Below are positions 10,806-21,066 of a stretch of DNA of 64,000 nucleotides, piece by piece. The number at the start of each line of letters is the position of its first letter. Position 1 is the first letter of the stretch. Under the pieces are notes generated by a model that was not told where the DNA came from, did not search any database, and worked only from the letters and a program-made list of their open reading frames with translations. The stretch is from Agrostemma githago (Eukaryota > Streptophyta > Magnoliopsida > Caryophyllales > Caryophyllaceae): positions 10,817,113 through 10,881,112 of the forward strand of contig OY288261.1 of the NCBI GenBank assembly GCA_958450325.1. Reading direction: 5' to 3'. A program made the translations under genes and the position numbers.

Positions 10806-13096
10806 TTGTCATTTGTCGGTCGTCTGTTCTCTTTTCTCAGTAATCTTTGTCTGTCCTTGCAGCGCCAATTTTTGGCAATTGATAATTATGTTGTTGATTG
10901 ATTTGTAATTGATTATTTTGATGGTTTAAGTAATTGTCAGCCCCTCCGTGACCCTACTTGGGTCGTTACAAACGTGAGGTTTATTGCAGGTACCTTAGAG
11001 AAGAAGGACCTGATTGTTGCTCCCGGTCTTCGGTGACTTGATCGCACCAAGACCATTTGAAAAATCCAAAATTTTCTTTTTCTTTTGATTTTCCCGATTT
11101 GTGCAGAATCCGGGCGAGGTGACGTGATTACACCTACGCCCTTTTTCTTCCCTTATCGATTTTTCTTATTTTTCCTCTTTCTTTTTCATTTTTCATTTCT
11201 TTTCTTTTTATCCCCCTAATTTTTGAAAAATCCAAAAACATTTGAAAAATCATTAAAAATCCAAAAACATTTGAAAAATCATCAAAAATACAAAAACATT
11301 TTAAAAATCTTCAAAAATACAAAAACATTTGAAAAATCATAAAAATTCAAAAATATTTTCCGTTCTTTTCTCTTTTTCTTTCTCGATTCTTCTCCTATTC
11401 GTTCATTGGGGACAATGCACAGTTTTATTGTGGGGGAGGGATCTACTATCCTTTTCTTCATTTTATTTTTCATTTTTCCTTTAAAAATCAAAAATCCAAA
11501 AAAAAAAAAAAAAATTCTCTTTTTAGTTTTCTTTTCCTTTATTTTCGTTTTTGTGTCACTTGTATCGTCTTGCATTCTCCTTCTTGTAGGTACACCGCCA
11601 ACCATTTAGCATGTAAGGTAGCGAAAATGAAATGAAGACCGCGCGGTAATACTTTCTACCTTCGTTTTATCTCTTTCTCTTATGCATGGAGTTTGTGCAT
11701 ATATGCTATTTGGAGGTTCACTTGGTGAACATTTTGGAATTGATGGTTGTGGATTGTGTTGACTTAATGGAGTATGGAGTGCTTGGCTATACTTGTGCAT
11801 TTTATTTTGTTTTGCTCTTTTCGTGTTTTTGTCCTTTTTTGTGTTCTTTTTCATTTTTTGTGTATAGTTTGTCTAGGTAAAGTTTTCGAAAACCCGATTG
11901 TGAGTTTAGGCCGAGTGTTTATTACTCCCTTGTTAGTAACCCTTTTTTATTTTTGGACATAATTCTAGTAGAATGACCTTGAACCAATTTTTGCATTGGA
12001 TTTTTACCATGAGTCCATCTTTTCTACTAGGAGTCTACAGCGGGATTTGCATTTGACCACCCATGGAGTGATAAGGCCTTGGTTACCGTTCCCCGTTCTC
12101 TTAGGTGACCTTACTTGAGAAGCCACTTTTAGTCCAAAATTTTCATCCTTTTATGGGTTCGAAGGGGGTGCACACCCGACAAGCCTATCTCTCTACCATT
12201 CACCCATTTCCACAAATAAGTTTGCAAAAATATGTTTTACCTTGATCTCAAATGAATCATCAAGCCAAAAAAATGGGCTATCCAAAGAAAGAAAAAGGGA
12301 AAAATGAATACGAAGGGCATGCAAAAAAAAAAAAAGCCCTCGATCGAAATAATGGGGAAAGAAAAACCGAAAAGAAAATCAAAATCTCAAAAAAAAAATC
12401 GTTCCCAAACCCAAATAATCCCTTGGTTGTCCTATTGCCGCGAAATGCCTACTAGAGGACCGAGTCCCGAGGAAAGAAAATAGCGGTAATTTGGCAATCC
12501 TTACCATTTCGCAAACACTTATCCATCCTTTTGGACTAATTGGCTTTCTCGAGTTTGGAACGACCCTCTAGGCTTAGCTTAGGAGACGGCATAACACTTA
12601 CCTATAGTGCTTACTAACTCCATGGTTCTCACTTATCAACTCCATCTATCGTCCCGTTGTAGGCATCTTTAGTGGAATTAGAAGGACCTTGGTAATTTTC
12701 AATGTTTTTATTGTTTGATTGTCATCCTATTAGGATTTTGTCCATGTCAATTTGTGTTACTAGCTTGGTAGTGTTCTCGCTTGTCTTAAACTCAAATCGG
12801 TGCTTTCTCCTCCGTTTCGATGAGGGATTCGGTAATTTATTTTCTCTTTGGTTGCGACTATCTTTTTATGTGTGTCTTCCTTGTTTGGTGTTTGTGTATG
12901 TGTTAGTCGCAACCCCAATTTTGAGCAAGACCCAACTTGCCTTGCATGGAGGTACTCTACCTTATGAGTATCTCGATGTGAGTTGAAGGGACGGAGCGGG
13001 CCCGTTAATTGCCTCGTATCGGCTTAGCATAGTCTAGCTTAGTAGTAGTAGCGAGTTTCTTTTTTGGGTCTTTGCTCGAGGACGAGCAACGGTTTA
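10806..13096 (+). other. Long non-coding internal region of the Athila element
   Basis: No convincing gene. It holds AT-rich tandem repeats (11222-11352), poly-A and poly-T tracts, and a CG-containing stretch near 12440-13080. Long untranslated sequence between the env-like frame and the 3' LTR is usual in Athila/Tat elements. Confidence 0.7.
11222..11352 (+). repeat. AT-rich short tandem repeat
   Basis: About four imperfect units of roughly 30 bases, each containing AAAAACATTTGAAAAATCAT or close variants. Confidence 0.75.
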
Positions 13097-13108
13097 GTGT
13101 GGGGGAAT
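13097..13108 (+). other. Polypurine tract of the Athila-like element
   Basis: GTGTGGGGGAAT lies immediately before the 3' LTR, the position from which plus-strand synthesis is primed. Confidence 0.75.
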
Positions 13109-14597
13109 TGTTGTGTGCCAAATTTGGACCGTTTTTCTTCCCATTTAGACCCGTTTTTCCTCCGTTCTGCGAGACTTGAGTGCGATTATCGCCGTATTTT
13201 GCGTAATTCTCGCATTAGTGTCTCTGTTTTGCATTTTACGTGTTTTTGGTAGTTTTCTGTCTATTTTGATAGGATTTTCGACCGAAAACGTAACCGAGCT
13301 TCCATGAGCACAAAAGAGAGAGACACACTCCGAAAAGCAAAGCACACAACTAAAAGTTCAAGTAATCCAATTGATCGACAAAGAAAGAGACTGGAAAAGA
13401 AGCAGTGGACCACCGGGTGAAGTTTCGCCCGGTGAGTCACCACCGGGTGAAGTTTCGCCCAACGACATTTTTCCACCTCCGAAGATTTTCACGGCACTCC
13501 CGATCGGGCGAAATGACCGGGCGAAATTTCGCCCACCGGGTGAAATTTCGCCCGATGGAGAAACCGGGCCGAAAACGCAAAAACCGAAGAAAATCTCACT
13601 GGGTGAAATTTCACCTGCTGGGATTATTATGTCAAGCCGCGGGGCGAAATTTCGCCCCATGAAGATGCAAAGGGTGAAGGTCTAGCTAAATGAAGAGGAA
13701 TTGGATTTGGGTCTTGAAGTTTGTGCAACCCATTAAAAGCTCTTGTTTTATTTCTTGAAGATTCATATTTCTTGTATTGAAGATTGAAGATTTATGCATG
13801 GATTAGTGACAAGTTCTTGCATCATTTCTCCAAGATTCAATCTTTTATATTAATCTTCATCTTCTACCTTAGTTTTCTCCATAGCTGGTAAATTCTTTCC
13901 TCTCCCTCTTCTCCATTAGTTAACTTATGTTTTTCTCTCCTTAGTATCAATTGCTAGTATAATTGTTATGCATGCTTTAATTAAATTCTCCTTAGTTAAT
14001 GTTTTGTTGTTAAATCATGACTAGTGAGTAGATTGTCTTGTTGGGGAATTAGGGAGGAGAATTTGGATTATTTGATTCAAGGGATGTTGGTGGGTTGTTT
14101 ACTTGTTGATTATCAATTTTAAGGTTTTTGTGTCTTTGTTGACTTAGAATCGCGACTAGGCCGACCTTGACTCATTTCTACCAATATGGGGAAACTCGGG
14201 GTAGAAATTACCTTAATTTGAGACTTACCCTTTCGTCGCGAAAGCGGGTTTAGGTAGGTTGGGTGAAGAAACCGAAAGGTGGCATTCTCCCTTCTTGACG
14301 TTGTAGCTAAAACTCGATCCCGAGACTCTTAGACCCCATTTCCGAATCCCGACTCTCCCCAACATCTTTCCTATTATTGACCCTAGCCTTAGTAATCGTA
14401 GCTCTTAGCAATAGTTCGACCTCTCTCGACCCAAAACCCCCCATCTCAATCCCATTCACGATTAAACTCTAGACTTGACCAATATTGCTTAACCCATCTC
14501 CCTGCGGATCGATCCCGACCTACAACTACTACACTAGTTAGGTTTGTCGGAGTTACAAATATTGTTTGATTGTACGGGCCGCGACGCCCGCGCATCA
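13109..14597 (+). repeat. 3' LTR of the Athila-like element
   Basis: It starts TGTTGTGTGCC and ends GCGCATCA. It matches the 5' LTR but lacks about 290 bp, including the TATA-like site, and carries about 20 extra bases near 13568. Palindromes of the GGGCGAAATTTCGCCC type lie at 13417-13660. Target duplication CTATG follows at 14598-14602. Confidence 0.92.
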
Positions 14598-15430
14598 CTA
14601 TGGTTATGTACTTGGTGCAATCCTCCGTGGCCGGTGTTCGAGGGTTATTTGAAGAGAATATGGAAACATCATAAAACCGATAAGATATCCTTTCTCCCAA
14701 ATGGTGTTTTCATTGTGAGGTTTGCTGATGTTGATACGCAGGCAAAAGTGTTGAATGTGGGCTACTACATGTTTGATAGCAAGCCTGTGATTGTTAAAAA
14801 ATGGAACTCTGAGGCGGTTTTGGAAAAGGAAGACGTGGATGTGGTGCCCTCATGGATTCGACTCATAAACTTACCGCTCAAATTTTGGGGGCTGAGTTTA
14901 CAGAAGATTGTTGGAAGGATAGGGAAGGTGCTAAAGGTTGATGAGGCCACGCAGTAGAAAACTAGACTCGGCTTTGCTCGAGTTTTAGTTGAGGTACGAG
15001 TGGGCAGCGATTTTCCAGAGAAGGTCCTATATCAGCGATTTAAGTGCATATATCAGAAAACTAAACTCTATCAGCGATTTAAGTATGAGAAACAGATGCT
15101 AGTTTCTATCCCAATTGAATGGGAATGGAAGCCTATTAAGTGTGAAAAATGTCGTCAAATGGGGCATGAAACTAAGCATTGTAGGAAGCAGAATTTAGGT
15201 CAGGTACCCAAACCAATGCAAAAAACTCTGGTCTGGAGACCAAAGCCTTTGGTAGCTGCAGTAAGCAGTACAGTTGAGGTGCAGCTCCAACCGGTCATCT
15301 GTAAGAAGCCTGATCAGAATGATGAGAGATTGTGGTGCCAGAGGATCAAATGGATAGTGCTGGGAATTTAGCTGCAGGAACGAAACTTGATTCAACCACT
15401 TTCAAAGGTATTCTGGTTGGGGAGCGCATT
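14598..15430 (+). pseudogene. LINE B ORF1, C-terminal part (DUF4283 and CCHC knuckle)
   Basis: After the Athila element the LINE frame resumes with a DUF4283-like region (NPPWPVFEGYLKRIW, then FLPNGVFIVRF and VIVKKWN). A stop at 14955 is in frame and coding continues to the CCHC knuckle CEKCRQMGHETKHC at 15147-15188. A short direct duplication (around YQRFK) lies near 15030-15085. Family knowledge: these ORF1 proteins bind LINE RNA. The frame ends at 15371 with no clear start for an intact protein. Confidence 0.85.
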
Positions 15431-15462
15431 GGGCGAGGTGGGGGCGGACTATCAAATCTGAC

Positions 15463-16080
15463 TCCATGATTTTTGCTTTTTGGAATGTTCGAGGAAAGAA
15501 TAGGGAGCATAAACAACGTACAGTGAATAACTTTATGCTTCACAATAAGGTTGATTTTTTTGGTCTGTTAGAAACTAAAATAAAACATAGTAATTTGTCT
15601 TCTGGTTTACTGAATTTCCCCATGTGGAGTGTGACTACTAATACTCATACACACAGTGGTGGACGAGTGTGGGTTGGTTGGAATCATCTCAATGTTTAGA
15701 TGGATTTTATTGAGTATAATGCTCAATTTATTCACTTGAGAGTAATGCATATACAGTCTCAGCAGTCTGCTCATGTTACGTTTGTATATGCTTTCAATGG
15801 TATCCATGAAAGAGAGGAGTTGTGGGAGAAACTTAATAACATTGATGTAAATATGAGTGGCCCATGGGCGGTTAGAGGAGACTTCAACTGTGTTCTTACA
15901 CCTGAGGAGCAATTGGGAGGAGGTTTTAATCCTGAAGAAGCGGCGCCCTTACAGAGTTGCTTGGTGAATTTTGATTTACTTGATAGTCTGGCAGAGGGTG
16001 CGTTTTACACTTGGAATAACAAACAAGTACCTGCTGATAGAGTTTACAGTCGGCTTGATCGATTGCTCATAAATCATGAT
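15463..16080 (+). pseudogene. LINE B ORF2, endonuclease domain (first part)
   Basis: From ATG 15463 the frame encodes the start of an APE-type endonuclease: FWNVRGKN, then GLLETK with the catalytic glutamate. A stop at 15697 interrupts it. The frame continues with GDFNCVL near 15880 and SRLDRLLINHD at 16080, where a hAT element splits the gene. After the hAT element the frame goes on with the closing DHCP motif near 16900, where the usual serine of SDH appears as phenylalanine. Confidence 0.87.
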
Positions 16081-16831
16081 TAGGGTTGTGAGTGAGCCGA
16101 ACTATTCGATCTGATTCGTGAAGCTCGGCTCGAAAAAAGCTCGATTCGTATTCGATTCGGGCGATCAAATATAGGGCCAAATCATAATTTAGTATTCGAA
16201 CCAAGCAAATCAAGAATAATATTCGGCTCGATTCGTTTCAATTCATTACTTGTTCCATTTTTGCGGTCCATCTAAATTCATGGTTCATTTAGAAAATTTA
16301 TACTAAAAGACACCAAAAAAATTTGCAAAAGCAACCGTCATCGAGCACTAAGAAGCAAAGAAGAACTTGAAACTAGATTTGATTGGAAAACTTATTATTT
16401 GTGGATGAATTTATATTGTAATAGATACTAAAGTAGAGACTTTATTGCTGGTTAGCTTGCCTGAGGAATTATGCCATAACTCTAAACTAAGCTACTGTAA
16501 TATCCGTAAGGTTTATAGGTAGATTTATTTTGTTTTCCAAAATGTTTTATGTTTTTGAGATTGCTTGTTGAATTAGTTGGTTGTTACCACCATAGTAAGA
16601 ATAGTACCTATACTTAAAGTCGATTCATTTTGTGCTTCTATTTATTTTTTTATTTTGTCGAATCAAATCAAATATTATTCGATTATTCGATTCGAAAAAT
16701 CAAATATTAAATCAAATAATGATTTTCATTATTCGACGGTATCAAACCAAATCAAACGTCGGCTCGAAAAATTTTCAAACCAAACCAAATAATGGCATTA
16801 TTCGGTATAGTTCGGCTCGATCACAGCCCTA
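16081..16831 (+). mobile_element. hAT-type element inside the LINE B endonuclease
   Basis: Terminal inverted repeats TAGGGTTGTGA...(start) and TCACAGCCCTA (end) continue inward with CGAGCCGAA-like sequence. The flanks are ATCATGAT before and ATTCATGAT two bases after, an imperfect 8-bp duplication. No transposase reading frame is present, so it is non-autonomous. Its ends match those of the element at 22265-24390 in reverse orientation. Confidence 0.75.
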
Positions 16832-19597
16832 ACATTCATGATTGGAGTAGGGTTTTTCTTGACATGAGAGCTACATTTCTCCCTGAGGGCTTATTTGATC
16901 ATTGCCCATGTTTGATAAGGAAAATGGGGTGCAGGTGCGCAGTTTGAAGCCTTTCAGATTTTGTAACATGTGGACCTCAGACCCAGAGTTTAATGATATT
17001 GTCAAAGATAAATGGGGGGTCAATTTTTATGGCACCAAGATGTTCATTCTTGCCAACAGACTGAGAGCGCTTAAGTTCCACCTCAAGAGATTACATTACA
17101 ACAAATTCTCTGATGTTGAAAAGGCCGCTGAAATAGCAAAGGTAAGGTTGATACAAATTCAAAAAGATTTGGTGATTAATCCTTTAAATGTTAATCTTAT
17201 CAATCAAGAGAGAGTAGCGCTGACTGAGTATGCAAGTTTGGAAAAGAATCAGATTTCATTCCTGAAACAGAAAGCAAAAGCGCATTGGATGGCTGAAGGT
17301 GACGCTAACACGACCTACTTTCATAGTATGCTTAGAGTTAGGAGAGTACAAAACTTAGTGACTCAGGTCACGGGCCACAGGGGGTTCTGCACTCTGATCC
17401 TGCAGCCATTCAAGAGAGCTTTCTCAATTTCTACAAAAATTTGTTGGGAACCAGTGATCAGACTGTGAAGGTGTGTAAAACCATTGTGCAAAAGGGACGG
17501 CTATGCTCCCCAGCGCACTGTCAGCTTCTTTTGAAGCCTTTTACTCAAGAGGAGATTAAAGAGGTCTTCTTCTCAATCCCGAATGATACGGCACCCGGCC
17601 CTGACGGATACTCCAGTAAGTTTTTCAAGGCTACCTGGGATATGATTGGTACTGAAGTGGGTGAGGCGGTTCAAGAGTTTTTCACTCGTGGGAGACCGTT
17701 GAAGCAACTTAACTCTACTACATTGACTCTTATCCCGAAGGTTTCTAGACCCCAATCGGTGCAACAATATCAACCCATAGCTTGCTGCAATATGGTATAT
17801 AAATGTATTTCCAAGCTCTTATGTAATAGATTTGCTTTGGTACTTCCACACATCATCTCTAAAACTCAGGGTGGATTTATCCAAGGTCGAAATATTCTGG
17901 AGAACACTTTGATTTGCCAAGATCTCATCAAACTTTATGGGAGGAAGTCTGTTTCCCCTAGATGCATTTTTAAGATCGGCCTTCAGAAGGCATACGATAG
18001 TGTGGAGTGGTCTTTCCTTGAGCAAATGCTCATGGCGTTGGAGTTTCCACCTTATTTTCGCGCGATGGTCATGGAATGTGTCTCTACTGCGACCTACTCA
18101 TTGAGCCTGAACGGAAGTGTATTCGGCTTTTTCAAAGGGAAAAGAGGACTCAGGCAGGAGAGTCCCCTCTCCCATTTACTCTTTACAATTTGTATGGAGT
18201 ACCTGAGTAGGCTGCTTGATCATACCACTAGTACAATGGAGTTCAGATACCATCCTTTGTGTGGCCCTATGAAATTAAGTAGCCTCATGTTCGCTGATGA
18301 TTTACTCTTGTTTAGTCGAGGGGATACTAAGTCTATCATGATCCTCTTGATCAGGACTTATGCTACTTTCTCACAAGCGTCCGGACTTAAAATGAGTCCC
18401 GGAAAGTCGAATGTGTACTTCAATGGAGTTCCTGAGCAGATAAAGGAAGATATAGTGGTTGTGTCTGGATGTGTAGAGGGTCAATTACCGTTCAAATATC
18501 TTGGTGTGCCCATCAAACCATCCAAACTTAATGCTAAAGATTGTAGACCGCTGATAGACAACATTATGGAGAGAATCAGGATGCTCGGGGCGAAAAAACT
18601 ATCGTATGCGGGTCGCTTAGTTCTTATTCAAGCGGTGCTCAAGACACTTCATAACTATTGGGCCTCGATTTTCATGATACCCTCAGGTGTTATTAAGAAT
18701 CTTGAAGCCTTATGCAGGAATTTCTTGTGGGATGGGAGTACCGAATACAAAAGAACGCCTACAGTTTCATGGGAGAAAATTTGTAAGCCGATCAGGGAAG
18801 GTGGATTGGGACTGAAAGACGATTCTGTGTGGAATAAAGCCGCCTTAGGGAAGATGGTGTGGTGGATTTACAGCAATGCGGACACCTTGTGGGTCAAGTG
18901 GATTCATCAGATTTACCTCAAAGGTGCAGATTGGCTCACATATCAACCTGCTACTGGCTCGACATGGACCTGGAAAAATATTTTTTAGGTGAAAGACCTG
19001 CTGCGGCCTGCATATGATGCGGATGTTTGGCAGAATTCAGGGGGGAAGAGATACTCTATCAGGAAGGGATACGAGTGGTTGAGGGGGCAAAACAACGAAG
19101 TGAACTGGTGGCATCTTGTGTGGAACAGATGGACTACGCCTAAACACCGACTGATTAACTGGATGTATCAACACAATCCGCTTAATGTCAAGGAGAGATT
19201 GTTCAAGTTACAGATTGTAGAGGATGATGTTTGCTGTATCTGTGGCATTCATTCTGAGACGCTGGAGCACCTGTTTGGGGAATGCGTCTACAGCAAGCAG
19301 GTGATTAATTTAGTTAACACCTGGCTGAACAACAACATTTCGTGCTCGAACCTGCAGGATTGGAGACGGAGAAGAAGAGGATCTAAGATAAGACGACAAA
19401 TGCTAAATGGGATTATCAATGCGATTATTTATTGTATATGGCAGGAGAGAAACAAAGGGAGGATGGAGCATTGTATCTACAAGCCGGAAGTAATTTTGAG
19501 GCATATTCAGCAAGAAATGAGGGTTAAAATACATGATTGTACTAGTGGGAAATTATCTACTAGTAATAGGAATTGGATTGAGCAAATTGTGATGTAA
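16832..19597 (+). pseudogene. LINE B ORF2, reverse transcriptase and zf-RVT
   Basis: Coding resumes after the hAT element and is open from 16902. A frameshift near 17390 moves to the frame open from 17441 to 18988, which has the RT blocks (PGPDGYSSKFFK, LIPKVSRPQSV, KAYDSVEW, LSHLLFTICMEYLSR, FADDLLLF). A single stop at 18986 separates this from an in-frame tail to 19597 with the zf-RVT motif CCICGIHSETLEHLFGEC. In GLRQESPLS the usual glycine-aspartate is ES. The 3' trailer ends in an A-run at 19661-19670. Confidence 0.9.
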
Positions 19598-19673
19598 TGA
19601 GTTGGCTCTTGAGCCACATACCTTGTAAATTCATTATTTAATTCAATTTTTACCGTTTTCAAAAAAAAAATAA

Positions 19674-19686
19674 CATGCTTTTAGAT
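19674..19686 (+). repeat. Right target-site duplication of LINE B
   Basis: CATGCTTTTAGAT follows the LINE B poly(A) and repeats 3001-3013 exactly. Confidence 0.9.
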
Positions 19687-19948
19687 TAAGAGTATTAAAA
19701 ATTATTTGAGATTCCACTCACAATTTTCATACACTTGCATGCTAAACAAAAACACACCGCTTAACAGACAATATCACCCAATAATATACGGAGTATCATG
19801 GATTACTGTACTCTAATTTTGTCACTTCTTTAAAGAACAAGAAAATCGCGCAGTGTCAAACATATAAAGAGCAGTGTGCAAATCCATATAATATGCAAAT
19901 AAATTACACTGAAAAACTTTACCGGGTGAATTCAAACAAATCTATATA

Positions 19949-20530
19949 GCTCTGATACCAACTATTAGACATACTTTATGATTTTCGATTGTGAAATCAG
20001 TCCCAAAATCGATTATAGATTCGAATTGAACGGGAAAGATGACTAACCTTGGTCTATGTCTTACAAACACACTCAATAATAATAAGAGATAAAGATTGAT
20101 TCTCCTCCTTGACCATTTCCTTAATGTTCTCAATTTGATAGAGAAAGAACTCTCTGTCTTTCACTTTCTGTAACTATGAACAGTTTCCTTTTTAAGAAGA
20201 TGAAGATTACAAGCTTTGTTATTTGTCTTTCACTTTCTGTAACTATGAACGGTTTCCTTTTTAAGAAGATGAAGATTACAAGCTTTGTTATTTGATATGT
20301 ATATGTATATATACATGTCAAGGGATACGTATTTGTTCACAACTCAAACCGTTCATATCTCTTCGTGAAAGACATCCTCTGATATTGGCTAAGGTCAGAA
20401 AGAATAGTAATTCCCGATTTTAATTACTTTAACCGAAACTGATCCATCACGGTGTCGTCTTTTATATAAAAGTCTCATAATATTTAATATGAACTTAATT
20501 TATATTTAAACCCGAAATACTTAGGGCACA
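19949..20530 (-). repeat. Copia-type LTR relic with primer binding site
   Basis: On the minus strand TGGTATCAGAGC (19960-19949) matches the tRNA-iMet primer site of Copia elements. An LTR-like stretch lies upstream of it on that strand, beginning near TGTGCCC at 20529 and containing TATATAAAAG near 20470. No gag or pol follows on the minus strand. Ends are approximate. 19687-19948 holds nothing I recognise. Confidence 0.6.
20156..20293 (+). repeat. Two tandem copies of a 69-bp unit
   Basis: 20156-20224 and 20225-20293 are identical except for one base (ACAGTTT versus ACGGTTT). It lies within the Copia LTR relic. Because 69 is divisible by three, an artefactual minus-strand frame shows a duplicated 23-residue peptide. 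Confidence 0.92.
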
Positions 20531-20559
20531 CGAATGTTATTAAATATTCTAAGAAAGTA

Positions 20560-20653
20560 CTCCCTCTGTATCTTAATGTTTTCCCTTTTCAACAAAACTC
20601 TCCTCATATATACTATAATAAACAAATGGAGGAACATTATGATACGGAGAGAG
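20560..20653 (+). mobile_element. Stowaway-like MITE
   Basis: Left end CTCCCTCTGTATC after TA, right end GATACGGAGAGAG. A short AT-rich body without coding. It lies 248 bases downstream of the transporter stop codon. Confidence 0.7.
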
Positions 20654-20659
20654 CAAACT

Positions 20660-20670
20660 TTATTTATTTT
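20660..20670 (-). promoter_or_regulatory. Possible polyadenylation signal of the transporter gene
   Basis: AATAAATAAAG on the minus strand lies about 235 bases downstream of the stop codon. It is only a candidate, as AT-rich DNA gives many such matches. Confidence 0.35.
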
Positions 20671-20900
20671 CGTAATTTTGAAACATGTGTGATCCATATT
20701 GTTGAATTTTAACCCCTAGATGAAGAGTTAGAGAAATGAAAGACATTGTAAAATGAAGGAGGTGGGTTAAGTAATTATTTCATTCATTCTGGACTTGCAA
20801 CTTATACAAATACGTGTCCCTTGATTATTTGTGGCGTTACTAATGAGTAATGAATTAATTAGAAGTTAAGGAGTGATTAAGAATTAATGCAACTATTGGT

Positions 20901-21066
20901 TCATATTATTCTTTCCTTGTTGCCATTTTCCGGTACACATATCGGCAGAACCGGAAAGTCTTTGACGACTTGGTCGCCTTCCATTGTGTTCTCTTTATCA
21001 TAATCTTTGCATTTTCCCCATATCACCATATACAAACCTCCAACAATTACCACTGCACCCATTATC
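20901..21066 (-). CDS. WAT1-related gene, exon 7 (codons 316-370 and stop)
   Basis: After acceptor ACAG the frame reads IMGAVVIVGGLYMVIWGKCK then a hydrophilic tail ending NKERII and TGA at 20901. It completes the split arginine codon of exon 6 and the last membrane segment of the family. It is 20.5 kb from exon 6, so the link is by phase and homology, not transcript evidence. Confidence 0.87.

Larger units (their letters stand above)
3509..14597 (+). mobile_element. Athila-like Ty3-gypsy element, non-autonomous (no RT, RNase H or integrase)
   Basis: Two LTRs (3509-5273 and 13109-14597), a perfect 5-bp target duplication CTATG (3504-3508 and 14598-14602), a tRNA-Asp primer site after the 5' LTR and a purine tract before the 3' LTR define an 11,089-bp element. 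Gag and protease are recognisable. The stretch where RT, RNase H and integrase should lie is absent: protease coding ends near 8101 and palindrome repeats begin near 8408. A separate long reading frame in the env-like position follows. LTR copies differ at roughly 5% of sites over the parts I compared by eye, mostly transitions, so the insertion is not recent. Confidence 0.92.
3014..19673 (+). mobile_element. LINE B: near full-length L1-type element carrying two nested insertions
   Basis: The 13-bp target duplication (3001-3013, 19674-19686) brackets a complete L1 order: 5' leader, ORF1 with DUF4283 and a CCHC knuckle, endonuclease, reverse transcriptase, zf-RVT and an A-run at 19661-19670. 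An Athila-like LTR element (3509-14597) splits ORF1 and a hAT element (16081-16831) splits the endonuclease. Without them the LINE is about 4.8 kb. ORF1 and ORF2 contain several stops and one frameshift, so it is no longer autonomous. Confidence 0.9.

Noticed and set aside
11282..11605. Lysine-rich minus-strand frame
   Set aside because: Low-complexity translation of A/T-rich repeats in the Athila internal region.
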